From Nonomuraea gerenzanensis (GTDB lineage: Bacteria; Actinomycetota; Actinomycetes; Streptosporangiales; Streptosporangiaceae), in contig NZ_CP084058.1 in the NCBI RefSeq assembly GCF_020215645.1, positions 2,418,001-2,482,000 on the forward strand: 64,000 nt of DNA, in the 5' to 3' direction. Position 1 is the first letter of the stretch. Each line of letters opens with the position of its first letter. Shown piece by piece: positions 47,848 to 56,224 of this stretch. A program made the translations under genes and the position numbers. Below the pieces are notes generated by a model. That model saw only the letters and a program-made list of their open reading frames with translations, was not told the DNA's origin and ran no database searches.

Positions 47848-50800
47848 GATTCACGTTCGACGGCCGTGAGCTGCGCGGGGAGCCGGGCGACACGCTGGCC
47901 GCCGCGCTGCTGCGCAACGGCGTCAAGGTGGTGGGCCGCAGCGTGGACCTGGGCCGCCCGCGCGGCGTCTTCACCGCCGGTCCCGAGGAGCCGAACGCGC
48001 TGGTCAGGGTGGGTGCGGACCCGATGCTGGCGGCCACGGTGGTGGAGCTGCACGACGGGCTGGAGGCGTGGAGCCTGCGCGGCAGGGGCCGGGTGGACCC
48101 CGACGCCGTGGACGAGCGCCGGTGCGACAAGGGCTATCTGCACTGCGACGTGCTCGTGGTCGGCGGCGGCCCCGCCGGGCTGGCCGCCGCGGTGGCGGCG
48201 GGGCGGTCGGGCGCGCGGGTGATCCTCCTGGACGAGCAGCCCCGGCTGGGCGGTGACCTGCTGAACTCCCGCCTGCTCCTCGACGGCGCGCCCGCGCTCG
48301 ACTGGGTGGCGGGCCTCGACCTGCCGGGGCGGGTGCTCACCCGGACGACCGCCGTCGGCTACTACGACCACAACTACGTGGTGGCCGTGCAGCGGCGGGC
48401 GCGCGGGGAACGGCTGTGGCACATCAGGGCGCGCGAGGTGGTGCTGGCGACGGGGGCGCACGAGCGCTCGCTCGCCTTCCCCGGCAACGACCGGCCCGGC
48501 GTCATGCTGGCCGCCGCCGCCCGCGCCTACGCCAACCGGTACGGGGTCGCGCCGTGGCGGCGGGCCGTCGTGTTCGCGTGCGCGGACTCCGGCTACGAGG
48601 CGGCTCGCGACCTGGCGGCGGCCGGGGTGGAGATCGCCGCCGTCGTGGACCCCCGGGCCGGGGGCGACGTCTTGACCGGCACGACCGGCGACGCGGACGG
48701 CTGCCTGAACGGCGTCCAGGTGGGCTCCCGGTACGTCGAGGCGGACCTGCTGGCTGTCGCGGGCGGCTGGAACCCGGCCGTGCACCTGTTCAGCCAGTCG
48801 CAGGGCAAGGTGCGCTTCGAGGAGGTGCTGCAGGCGTTCGTCCCCGGTGACCCGGCCCAGGCGGTGCGCTCGGCGGGAGCGTGCCGGGGCCTGTACGGCA
48901 CCCGGGAGGCCATCGCCGACGGTTACGCGGCGGGAGCGGAGGCCACCGGGCACAGCGCGTACGGGCTGCGGGTGCCGCAGTGCGACGAGCAGCCCCTGCG
49001 CCCCCCGGCCGCCCTGTGGGCGGTCGAGAGCACCTCGGCCGAGCCCGCCTTCGCGGACCTGCACCGGGACGTGACCGTGGCCGACCTCGCCAGGGCCACG
49101 GGCACCGGCATGCGCTCGGTCGAGCACGTCAAGCGCTACACCACCGCCGGCACGGGCGCCGACCAGGGCAAGACGTCGGGCGCGGTGGTCGTCGGCGTCA
49201 TGTCCGCCCTGCTCGGCGCGGCGCCGGGCCAGGTGGGCACGACCACGTTCCGCCCGCCGTACGCGCCGGTGTCGTTCGCCACTCTGGCGGGGCGCGACCG
49301 CGGCGTGCTGTCCGACCCCGTCAGGACCACCGCCATGCACGACGCCCATGTGGCGCGGGGCGCCGTGTTCGAGGACGTCGGCCAGTGGAAGCGCCCCTGG
49401 TACTTCCCCCAGGACGGCGAGCCGATGGAGCAGGCCGTGCTGCGGGAGTGCCGCGCGGCCCGCACCGGCGTGGCCGCCATGGACGCCTCCACCCTCGGCA
49501 AGATCGACATCAGGGGCGCGGACGCCGGCGCGTTCCTCGACCGGATCTACACCAACCTCTACTCCACGCTCCCCGTCGGCGCCTGCCGCTACGGCCTGAT
49601 GTGCGGAGCGGACGGGATGGTGCTCGACGACGGCACCACGACCAGGCTCGCCGAGGACCACTTCCTGATGACCACGACCACGGGCAACGCCGCCACGGTG
49701 CTCGACTGGCTGGAGGAGTGGCACCAGACGGAGTGGCCCGGCCTGGACGTGTCGTTCACGTCGGTCACCGACCACTGGGCGACCGTGGTGGTGGCCGGGC
49801 CGCACGCCAGGCGGGTCATCGCGGCCGTCGCGCCGGGCGCGCTCGATCTGGCCTTCATGCGGTACGCGGCCACGGACGTGCTGGGCGTGGCCGGGCGGGT
49901 CTTCAGGATCAGCTTCTCCGGGGAGCTGGCCTACGAGGTGAACGCACCGTGGTGGTACGGGCGGGCGCTGTGGGAGGCGGTGCTGGAGCTGGGGGCGGTG
50001 CCGTACGGGACCGAGGCCATGCACGTGCTGCGGGCCGAGAAGGGGTTCGCGATCGTCGGCCAGGAGACCGACGGGACCGTCACCCCGCAGGACCTGGGCA
50101 TGTCCTGGATCGTCTCCCGGCGCAAGCCCGACTACGTGGGCAAGCGCTCGCACGCCAGGCCCGACACCGCCAGGAGCGATCGCAAGCGCCTGGTCGGGCT
50201 GCTGCCGGACGACCCGGCGGCGCTGGTGGAGGAGGGGGCCCAGCTCGTCGCCGAGGGATCACCCGGCGACGGCGTGGGTCACGTGACCTCCGGCTACCGC
50301 AGTGCCGCGCTCGGCCGCACGTTCTGCCTCGCGCTGGCCAGGGGCGTCGCGCCGGGCGACCGGCTGACCGCCGTGTCGGGGGACGTGGCCCGGCCGGTGA
50401 CCGTGGTGGAGCCCGTCCTGTACGACCCGGACAACACGCGCCGCGACGGTGAGCCGCTGACCGGAGCCCATCCGCCGCTGGACCGGGACGTGCGTGCCGA
50501 GAGCCCGGCCGCCGCGTTCGCGGCGCGGTTCGAGGCGGCGAGCGGGGACGGGGTGCGGCTGCGCGAGGTCGCGTTCGAGCCGATGTGGGAGGTGCGGGGC
50601 GCGGATCCGGGCGTGGGGTTGCGGCTTGGGCCGTCCTGGTGGCTGGTGTCCGGAAATATCGGGACACCGGGCCCGGGTTGGGTGGACGTCTCGGGGCAGC
50701 GGACGATCCTGGAGCTGTCGGGCCCGGGAGCCGAGGACGTACTGATCACCGGCTGCCCGCTCGACCTGCACCCGGACGTCTTCCCCGGCCACGCCCAGAC

Positions 50801-50915
50801 CCTGCTCGGCAAGACCTCGGTCATCCTGGAGCGCCGCGCCCCGGACCGCTACCGGATCCATGTGCGCTCGTCCTTCACCCGTTACCTCGCCGAGTGGCTA
50901 CTCGACGCGATATAG
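47844..50915 (+). CDS. soxA: Sarcosine oxidase subunit alpha with a fused gamma-like domain
   Basis: 1023 aa. The alpha part has an N-terminal ferredoxin-like segment (FTFDGRELRGEPGDTLAAAL), an NAD-binding domain (CDVLVVGGGPAGLAAAVAAG, about residue 102), GAHERSLAFPGNDRPGVMLA, and a folate-binding GcvT domain (about 518-870, SFSGELAYEVNAPWWYGRAL). The last 130 residues (about 892-1023) resemble SoxG, the gamma subunit: LREVAFEPMWEVRG, WVDVSGQRTILELSGPGAED, then DLHPDVF and FTRYLAEWLLDA. No separate soxG follows, so the gamma subunit seems fused to alpha. Together with SoxB and SoxD it demethylates sarcosine to glycine. Confidence 0.93.
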   Translation: MRFTFDGRELRGEPGDTLAAALLRNGVKVVGRSVDLGRPRGVFTAGPEEPNALVRVGADPMLAATVVELHDGLEAWSLRGRGRVDPDAVDERRCDKGYLHCDVLVVGGGPAGLAAAVAAGRSGARVILLDEQPRLGGDLLNSRLLLDGAPALDWVAGLDLPGRVLTRTTAVGYYDHNYVVAVQRRARGERLWHIRAREVVLATGAHERSLAFPGNDRPGVMLAAAARAYANRYGVAPWRRAVVFACADSGYEAARDLAAAGVEIAAVVDPRAGGDVLTGTTGDADGCLNGVQVGSRYVEADLLAVAGGWNPAVHLFSQSQGKVRFEEVLQAFVPGDPAQAVRSAGACRGLYGTREAIADGYAAGAEATGHSAYGLRVPQCDEQPLRPPAALWAVESTSAEPAFADLHRDVTVADLARATGTGMRSVEHVKRYTTAGTGADQGKTSGAVVVGVMSALLGAAPGQVGTTTFRPPYAPVSFATLAGRDRGVLSDPVRTTAMHDAHVARGAVFEDVGQWKRPWYFPQDGEPMEQAVLRECRAARTGVAAMDASTLGKIDIRGADAGAFLDRIYTNLYSTLPVGACRYGLMCGADGMVLDDGTTTRLAEDHFLMTTTTGNAATVLDWLEEWHQTEWPGLDVSFTSVTDHWATVVVAGPHARRVIAAVAPGALDLAFMRYAATDVLGVAGRVFRISFSGELAYEVNAPWWYGRALWEAVLELGAVPYGTEAMHVLRAEKGFAIVGQETDGTVTPQDLGMSWIVSRRKPDYVGKRSHARPDTARSDRKRLVGLLPDDPAALVEEGAQLVAEGSPGDGVGHVTSGYRSAALGRTFCLALARGVAPGDRLTAVSGDVARPVTVVEPVLYDPDNTRRDGEPLTGAHPPLDRDVRAESPAAAFAARFEAASGDGVRLREVAFEPMWEVRGADPGVGLRLGPSWWLVSGNIGTPGPGWVDVSGQRTILELSGPGAEDVLITGCPLDLHPDVFPGHAQTLLGKTSVILERRAPDRYRIHVRSSFTRYLAEWLLDAI

Positions 50916-50935
50916 GTCCATTTCTGGGCATTACC

Positions 50936-50941
50936 TAGACT
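50936..50941 (+). promoter_or_regulatory. -10 of the HNH lipoprotein gene
   Basis: TAGACT, 33 bases before the GTG at 50974; a GGGGGGA ribosome binding site lies between. Confidence 0.45.
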
Positions 50942-50973
50942 TTACGAAAACAGGGAAGTCTGGGGGGACGGGC

Positions 50974-51651
50974 GTGCGGGTGCGGGTGTTCGTGGCCGGT
51001 CTGGCCACGGTGGCGGTGCTGAGCGGTTGCGGCGGGCTGGACACGGCGCAGTCGTCGGGTGACGACGGCAAGGCCGCCAAGCCCGACTCGGCGTCGATCT
51101 CCGACGCCAAGAAGAAGCTGGCGAAGCTGGCCGTCAAGGGCCGCGCCCCGAAGACCGGCTTCGACCGCGACAAGTTCGGCCCGGCCTGGGCGGACGTGGA
51201 CCGCAACGGCTGCGACACCCGCAACGACATCCTCAAGCGCGACCTGGAGGACGAGACGTTCAGGTCCGGCACCCACGACTGCATCGTGCTCACCGGTACC
51301 CTGCACGACCCGTACAGCGGCAAGACCATCAAGTTCAGGCGCGGCCAGGACACCAGCACGGAGGTGCAGATCGACCACCTCATCCCGCTCTCGGACGCCT
51401 GGCAGAAGGGCGCCCAGCAGTGGTCGGCCACCAAGCGCAAGGAGTTCGCCAACGACCCGGCGAACCTCATGGCCGTCGACGGCCCGCTGAACGGCCAGAA
51501 GAGCGACTCCGACGCCGCCACCTGGCTGCCGCCGCGCAAGTCCTACCGCTGCACCTACATCGCCAAGCAGATCGACGTGAAGGCCAAGTACGAGCTGTGG
51601 GTGACCGCGGCCGAGAAGGACGCCATGAAAGGCATCCTGGACAACTGCTGA
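50974..51651 (+). CDS. HNH-type nuclease (DUF1524) lipoprotein
   Basis: 225 aa. The N-terminus is a lipoprotein signal peptide (VFVAGLATVAVLSGCGGLDT; lipobox LSGC). The C-terminal 170 residues carry the DUF1524/HNH nuclease core: EVQIDHLIPLSDAWQKGAQQ (catalytic Asp-His), EFANDPANLMAVDGPLNGQK and DAATWLPPRKSYRCTY. Secreted or surface-anchored members of this type degrade extracellular DNA or RNA, which is the likely role here. Four cysteines outside the lipobox suit disulfides. GTG start with GGGGGGA upstream. Confidence 0.88.
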   Translation: MRVRVFVAGLATVAVLSGCGGLDTAQSSGDDGKAAKPDSASISDAKKKLAKLAVKGRAPKTGFDRDKFGPAWADVDRNGCDTRNDILKRDLEDETFRSGTHDCIVLTGTLHDPYSGKTIKFRRGQDTSTEVQIDHLIPLSDAWQKGAQQWSATKRKEFANDPANLMAVDGPLNGQKSDSDAATWLPPRKSYRCTYIAKQIDVKAKYELWVTAAEKDAMKGILDNC

Positions 51652-51670
51652 CTATCACGAGTTCATAACG

Positions 51671-51676
51671 TAAGAT
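51671..51676 (+). promoter_or_regulatory. -10 of a leaderless promoter (exported EEP-family gene)
   Basis: TAAGAT eight bases before the ATG at 51685; no ribosome binding site is present. Confidence 0.5.
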
Positions 51677-51684
51677 CACGGATC

Positions 51685-52458
51685 ATGCGTGGTCATGTGA
51701 TCGCAGGAAGTGTGCTCTTAGTCGTCATGGCGGCACCCGCCGCGGAGGCCAAGGCCGCCGCGAACGTGGTCGTCCTCGACTGGAACATCCACGGCGAGGA
51801 CGCCGACATCGAGGCCATGGCGCAGGTGATCCGCGACAGCGGCGCCAACGTCGTCACGCTGCAGGAGATCCACCGCCGCCCGGACGCCGACCAGGTACGC
51901 GAGCTGGCGGACGAGCTGGGCTGGGACATCACGGACAACGCCCACTTCGGCGCCGGTGACGACGTGGGGCCGTGCGACGACCCGCAGCCGGGCAAGGCGG
52001 GCAACGCGATCCTGTCCTCTTACAGGATCGTGGAGAAGGTGACGATCAAGCTCACCGACTTCGCCACCTGCCCCGTCAACCGTTCCATGGCCGGGGTCAG
52101 GCTGGACCTCGGCGGCGGCGCGCAGGTCCGGGTGTTCACCACGCACCTGTCGCCCGGCCTGTCGGCGACCTCGGTCAAGCGCCGCGAGGCCCAGGCGGCC
52201 AAGGTGCTCGACTACTTCGGCACCAGGACGGGCCTGATCCTCACCGGCGACTTCAACGCGCTGCCGACGGATGCGCTGTCGAAGCGGTTCGTCAGCGCGG
52301 GCTGGGCCGACACCGGCGCCCGCTACGCCAACAAGCCCACCCTCGGCGACGCCCGCATCGACTACATCTACACCCGGGGCATCACCACGACCAGCGGATC
52401 CGTGCTCACGAGCACGCTGTCCGACCACCGGCCGCTGGTCATGAGGATGGTGCGTTAG
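51685..52458 (+). CDS. Exported endonuclease/exonuclease/phosphatase (EEP) family protein
   Basis: 257 aa. A Sec-type signal peptide (HVIAGSVLLVVMAAPAAEAK) precedes an EEP fold: VVLDWNIHGEDADIEA, metal-binding Glu in VVTLQEIHRR, FTTHLSP, GDFNALP and the C-terminal SDHRPLVMRM (catalytic Asp-His). The substrate could be nucleic acid, sphingolipid or another phosphodiester; nuclease activity is a guess. It lies 33 bp after an exported HNH nuclease, with its own promoter. Confidence 0.88.
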   Translation: MRGHVIAGSVLLVVMAAPAAEAKAAANVVVLDWNIHGEDADIEAMAQVIRDSGANVVTLQEIHRRPDADQVRELADELGWDITDNAHFGAGDDVGPCDDPQPGKAGNAILSSYRIVEKVTIKLTDFATCPVNRSMAGVRLDLGGGAQVRVFTTHLSPGLSATSVKRREAQAAKVLDYFGTRTGLILTGDFNALPTDALSKRFVSAGWADTGARYANKPTLGDARIDYIYTRGITTTSGSVLTSTLSDHRPLVMRMVR

Positions 52459-52467
52459 GCGGCGGAA

Positions 52468-52489
52468 AGGCCGGCCCGCAGGCCGGCCT
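52468..52489. terminator. Bidirectional hairpin terminator
   Basis: AGGCCGGCC - CGCA - GGCCGGCCT, a perfect 9-bp stem with a 4-base loop, between two convergent genes (stops at 52458 and 52500). Confidence 0.85.
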
Positions 52490-52499
52490 CGTCCGGTGA

Positions 52500-52865
52500 T
52501 CAGTCGTCGTCGCCGTCGTCACCGTCGTCGTTCTGGTCGTCGTCGTCCTGGTCGGCCTGCTGCTGGGTGACCTTGCCCGTGGCGGCGTCCACGTCCACCT
52601 CGTGCCGCTCGGTGCCCTTGGTCAGCTCCAGCTCCCAGACGTCGGCCTGCTGGCCCCGGCTGTCGAAGTCCAGCTCGCTGACCCAGGAGCCCGGCACCTG
52701 CTTGAGGGCGATCCCGATGGCCTGCTCGGCCGTGACCTTGGGGGCGACGGCGGGAGCGGCGGTCTCGGCGGACTCCGCGGCGTAGGCGGAGGTGGCGTAG
52801 ACGGCGCCGCCGGTGGCGGCGAGGGAGACGATTCCGGCAACGATGAGCTTCTTCGTGATTCGCAT
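52500..52865 (-). CDS. PepSY domain-containing exported protein
   Basis: 121 aa. Signal peptide (KKLIVAGIVSLAATGGAVYA, cleaved near TSAYAAES), one PepSY domain (KVTAEQAIGIALKQVPGSWV to VDVDAATGKVTQQQ) and a very acidic tail of Asp and Gln. PepSY proteins bind or inhibit peptidases or other envelope targets. Direct repeats that look like response-regulator sites lie upstream, and the gene adjoins the two-component genes, so it is probably part of that regulon. Confidence 0.88.
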   Translation of the reverse strand: MRITKKLIVAGIVSLAATGGAVYATSAYAAESAETAAPAVAPKVTAEQAIGIALKQVPGSWVSELDFDSRGQQADVWELELTKGTERHEVDVDAATGKVTQQQADQDDDDQNDDGDDGDDD

Positions 52866-52899
52866 GCCCCTACGAAACCGCCATCCGGGGTAATCGGGC

Positions 52900-52928
52900 G
52901 CTAAAGGCCGGTTAAGGCGACGCGAAGG
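52900..52928 (-). promoter_or_regulatory. Putative response-regulator site upstream of the PepSY gene
   Basis: Read towards the gene, CCTTCGCGTCGCCTTAACC followed by a third TTAGC half-site: three direct repeats 11 bases apart. The site upstream of 54964 has the same sequence with one change in the first 19 bases, in the same orientation relative to its gene. Confidence 0.65.
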
Positions 52929-52954
52929 ATGTCAGGGTCGCCGGAAACCGCGAG

Positions 52955-54193
52955 TCAGGGCCCGCCGAGGGCCAGCTCCACCCTGGCCCCGCCCCGCGCC
53001 GGCCTCGACACGGTGAGCCCGCCACCGGAGGACTCGGCGGTCCGCCGCGCGATGTCGAGCCCGAGCCCCGTCGAGCCGCCACCGCTGTTCCCCCGTTCCA
53101 GCAACGCGGGCTCGAACCCAGGCCCGGCGTCCTCCACGACCAGCAGGGCACCGCCGTCGCGGGGCTGGAGCCGTACCGCCATCGCGGCGCCCTCCGGGGT
53201 GTGCGCGAAGACGTTGCCGAGCAGCGCGTCCACGCACGCCGCCAGCTCCTCGGCCCCCACCGCGACCGTCAGCGGCCCGTCGGGCACGGAGACCGACACC
53301 TCCCGCCCCTGGTCCTCGGCCAGCACCGACCAGAACCGCACCCGCTCGCGCACCACGGCCGCCGCGTCGCACGAGTCGCGCCCGGCCGAGCGCCGCCGCG
53401 CCTCGGTGATGACGGCGCTCACGGCGCGCTCCAGCGCGTCCACGCGGGCCTGGACGCGGGCCGCCTCCTCGGGGTCGCGCAGCGACTCGGCGTCCAGCCG
53501 CAGGCCCGTCAGCGGCGTGCGCAGGCGGTGCGACAGGTCGGCCACGGACTCCCGCTCGGCCGCCAGCAGCTCGTCGATCCGCCCGGCCAGGTGGTTGAGC
53601 GCCAGCGCCACGTCCCGCACCTCGGGCGGGCCGCCCGGCTCCGCCCTGGCGGTCAGGTCGCCGCCTGCCAGCCGGTGCGAGACCCGCGCCAGCCCGTCCA
53701 CCGGCCGCGTCACGGCCAGCGCCAGCCGGTCCGCCAGCACGATGCCCAGCGCCACCAGCCCGATCCCGAGCAGTGCCAGCGCCAGCCACGCCTCCCGCAC
53801 GCCCCGCATCAGCTCGGCGTCCGGCACGAACACCCTGATCACGGCCGTCCCCTCGGGCGACTGCGCCGAGACCAGCACCTCCCTGCCCCCGGCGGTCTCG
53901 GCGGTGACGCTGCGCCCGGTGGCGGCCAGGCGTACGGCGTCGGAGCGGCCCGCCCGCTCGCCGAGCGTCCGCCCGCCCGGCAGGAACACCGTCACGGGCC
54001 GCGACACCTGCTCCACCGCCAGCCCCAGGTCGGGCGTGCCCACCGCGACCGCCACGGACTCGGCGGCGGCCGTGGCCCGGCTCATCGCCCCGTTCTCGGC
54101 CACCGCGCGGATCAGCAGCGCCATCGGCACCAGCAACGCGATCAGCACCAGCGAGGTCGTGGCCGCGACGAGCAGCGCCAGCCACCGCCTCAC
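52955..54193 (-). CDS. Sensor histidine kinase
   Basis: 412 aa membrane sensor. First membrane helix LALLVAATTSLVLIALLVPM, a short extracytoplasmic loop (about 110 residues), second helix LALALLGIGLVALGIVLADR, HAMP, then the dimerisation domain with the phosphorylated His in ADLSHRLRTPLTGLRLDAES. The ATPase domain has the N-box LLGNVFAHTPEGAA, DAGPGFE and GSTGLGLDIARR. The start is the GTG overlapping the stop of the response regulator (GTGA). It would phosphorylate that regulator. Confidence 0.94.
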   Translation of the reverse strand: MRRWLALLVAATTSLVLIALLVPMALLIRAVAENGAMSRATAAAESVAVAVGTPDLGLAVEQVSRPVTVFLPGGRTLGERAGRSDAVRLAATGRSVTAETAGGREVLVSAQSPEGTAVIRVFVPDAELMRGVREAWLALALLGIGLVALGIVLADRLALAVTRPVDGLARVSHRLAGGDLTARAEPGGPPEVRDVALALNHLAGRIDELLAAERESVADLSHRLRTPLTGLRLDAESLRDPEEAARVQARVDALERAVSAVITEARRRSAGRDSCDAAAVVRERVRFWSVLAEDQGREVSVSVPDGPLTVAVGAEELAACVDALLGNVFAHTPEGAAMAVRLQPRDGGALLVVEDAGPGFEPALLERGNSGGGSTGLGLDIARRTAESSGGGLTVSRPARGGARVELALGGP

Positions 54194-54870
54194 GACGGCT
54201 CCACCAGCTTCACCCCGACACCGCGCACCGTGTGCAGGTAACGCGGCTCGGCGGCCGTCTCGCCCAGCTTCCTGCGCAGCCACGACAGGTGCACGTCCAC
54301 GGTCTTGTCGGCGCCGCCGTAGGGGAGCTGCCACACCTCGGTGAGCAGCTCCCGCTTGGTGACGACCTCGCCCGGCCGGGCCGCCAGGTAGTGCAGCACG
54401 TCGAACTCCCGCGGCGTCAGGTCCAGCGCCGTCCCGTCGAGCGTGGCGGTGCGTGCCCGCGGGTCCACCCGCAACGCCCCCACCTGCAGCGACTCCTCGG
54501 GCGCCGCCCCGCCGGCCCGGCGCAGCACGGCCCGCACCCTGGCGTCGAGCTGCGCCGCGCTGTACGGCTTGACCACGTAGTCGTCGGCCCCGGCGTCCAG
54601 CACCGGCACCATCTCGGCGTCCCCGTCGCGGGCCGTGGCCACGATCACCGGCACCCGGCTGACCGCCCGCAACATCCGCAGCAGCTCCACCCCGTCGAGG
54701 TCCGGCAGCCCCAGGTCGAGCACGATCAGGTCGGGCCGGTCCTGGACGGCCAGCCGCAGCCCGTCCAGCGCCGTGGGCGAGGAGGAGACGGCGTGGCCGA
54801 GGTCCCGCAACCCACGGCTGAGCGCCGTACGGATCGCCACGTCGTCCTCGATGAGCAGGATGTCCGCCAT
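54190..54870 (-). CDS. OmpR/PhoB-family response regulator
   Basis: 226 aa. Receiver domain ADILLIEDDVAIRTALSRGL with the phosphorylated Asp in LIVLDLGLPDLDG and the Lys in DDYVVKPY, then a winged-helix DNA-binding domain (LTPREFDVLHYLAARPGEVV; VDVHLSWLRRKLGE). I start at the ATG at 54870, because TACGTT lies exactly seven bases upstream; the open frame extends only two codons further to a TTG. Probably autoregulated through the divergent direct-repeat site. Confidence 0.95.
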   Translation of the reverse strand: MADILLIEDDVAIRTALSRGLRDLGHAVSSSPTALDGLRLAVQDRPDLIVLDLGLPDLDGVELLRMLRAVSRVPVIVATARDGDAEMVPVLDAGADDYVVKPYSAAQLDARVRAVLRRAGGAAPEESLQVGALRVDPRARTATLDGTALDLTPREFDVLHYLAARPGEVVTKRELLTEVWQLPYGGADKTVDVHLSWLRRKLGETAAEPRYLHTVRGVGVKLVEPS

Positions 54871-54877
54871 ATACAAG

Positions 54878-54883
54878 AACGTA
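54878..54883 (-). promoter_or_regulatory. -10 of a leaderless promoter (response regulator)
   Basis: TACGTT on the minus strand, seven bases before the ATG at 54870. Confidence 0.6.
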
Positions 54884-54910
54884 GACCGTCATCGCCGATG
54901 CCCCGGGCAG

Positions 54911-54940
54911 CCTTAGCGTCGCCTTAACCTGGGCTTAGCC
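54911..54940 (+). promoter_or_regulatory. Putative response-regulator site between regulator and divergent gene
   Basis: CCTTAGCGTCGCCTTAACC followed by TGGGCTTAGCC: three CTTA half-sites spaced 11 bases apart, one helical turn. It lies 23 bases before the ATG at 54964 and upstream of the response regulator's -10 on the other strand. Confidence 0.65.
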
Positions 54941-54963
54941 GTACGTGGGGAAATCTGAGTGGC

Positions 54964-55389
54964 ATGAAGAAGCTCGTCGTCGCGTGGGTGGTCACCGCCC
55001 TGGCCGCCACCGGCGCCGCCGTGGCGGTGCTCGGCCTGCTCGGCAACGGCCTGACCGGCACCGACAGCCACGTGCTCAGCCGCGAGGACGTCCGCGAGGC
55101 CCTGGCCACCGCCACCACCCGCGCCGCCGTCACGGCGAGCGCCGCGCCCGCGCAGGGCGCGCAGGGCAAGCTCATCCGCAGCGCGGGCGGCACGGTGATC
55201 GCCTCCTGCGACGCCGGCGGCCTGGTCACGCTGCGCTCGTGGAGCCCCGCGCAGGACTACTCGGTGGACGAGGTCGAGTCGGGGCCGGCGCGGGAGGCGA
55301 AGGTCGAGTTCGAGCCGGAGGAGGGCGAGGAGCTCGAGCTGAGGATCACCTGCGTGAACGGCGTGCCGGTGTCGCGCGTCGGCGGCTAG
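54964..55389 (+). CDS. Hypothetical exported or membrane-anchored protein
   Basis: 141 aa. One N-terminal hydrophobic helix (LVVAWVVTALAATGAAVAVL) acts as signal or anchor. The outside part contains GGTVIASCDAGGLVTLRSWS and an acidic C-terminal portion with a second cysteine (ELRITCVNGVPVSRV). I do not recognise a named family. Small proteins of this look are often adjacent to two-component systems in actinobacteria. The direct-repeat site just upstream suggests control by the neighbouring regulator. Confidence 0.7.
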   Translation: MKKLVVAWVVTALAATGAAVAVLGLLGNGLTGTDSHVLSREDVREALATATTRAAVTASAAPAQGAQGKLIRSAGGTVIASCDAGGLVTLRSWSPAQDYSVDEVESGPAREAKVEFEPEEGEELELRITCVNGVPVSRVGG

Positions 55390-56186
55390 TCCCGCAGGTC
55401 GAGCAGCAGGGCCCGGTGGTCCGACACCTCGGGCGCCGCCACGATCTCGAAGTGCTTGACGGCCGCCGGGTCGGAGACGAGCAGGTAGCCGGCGTGCCGT
55501 ACGGGCTTGGGGTAGCGGGACGTCCGCGTGTCGGCCTCCCGCACCAGGTCGGTCAGCCCGAGCCGGGCGAGGATCCCGAACGTCTCGCTGCCGGGCAGCA
55601 CGTTGAAGTCGCCGCACACCACCGTCAGGTCGCCCGCCTCGCGCACGCTCTCGACGAGCCGCGCGAGCCGTCCGGCCTGGGCGAGGCGGGCGGGGGTGTC
55701 GGCCTTGCCCGCCGGGTCCCGCAGGCCGTGCAGGTTCACGACGGTGACGAACCGCCGCGCCGCCGGGTCGTGGACCCGCACCGCCAGCGCGGCGCGCGGC
55801 CGGCCGCCGCTCGGGTAGCGGTCGTGCTCGGCGTACGCGCCGTGCACGAACGCCGAGCGCAGCCCGACGAGCGGCAGCGCGGTGGCGGCGAAGGTGGCGA
55901 GCCCGAAGTCCTCCCGGTGCGTCCGGCCCTCCTGATCCTGGACCGGGCCGGAGTCGCTCACCGCGAACAGGCCGTGGTGGCGGGGGAGCAGCGCGCGCAC
56001 GTCACCCAGGAGGTCCGCCCGCTGCGGCAGGGACCGCTCGTCGTCCTCGAACCGGGTCCAGCCGCTGACCGACGGGGTGTGGGTCACCTCCTGGAGGCAC
56101 AGGAGGTCGGCGTCACAGGTGTCGAGCCAGCGGGCGAGCTCGTCGTACATCGCGCCGCCCCAGGCGTTCAGGGAGATGATCCGCAC
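55386..56186 (-). CDS. Endonuclease/exonuclease/phosphatase (EEP) family protein, cytoplasmic
   Basis: 266 aa. MRIISLNAWGGAMYDELARW, metal-binding Glu in LLCLQEVTHTP, VVNLHGL, CGDFNVLPGSE and the C-terminal VSDHRALLLDL give the complete EEP catalytic set. No signal peptide. The substrate is unknown. The start is a GTG with TACCGT seven bases upstream. It converges with the preceding gene, overlapping by four bases. Confidence 0.88.
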   Translation of the reverse strand: MRIISLNAWGGAMYDELARWLDTCDADLLCLQEVTHTPSVSGWTRFEDDERSLPQRADLLGDVRALLPRHHGLFAVSDSGPVQDQEGRTHREDFGLATFAATALPLVGLRSAFVHGAYAEHDRYPSGGRPRAALAVRVHDPAARRFVTVVNLHGLRDPAGKADTPARLAQAGRLARLVESVREAGDLTVVCGDFNVLPGSETFGILARLGLTDLVREADTRTSRYPKPVRHAGYLLVSDPAAVKHFEIVAAPEVSDHRALLLDLRD

Positions 56187-56193
56187 AGGTACG

Positions 56194-56199
56194 ACGGTA
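56194..56199 (-). promoter_or_regulatory. -10 of a leaderless promoter (cytoplasmic EEP gene)
   Basis: TACCGT on the minus strand, seven bases before the GTG at 56186. Confidence 0.5.
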
Positions 56200-56224
56200 G
56201 GTCATGATCGCCGGGCGGCGTACC

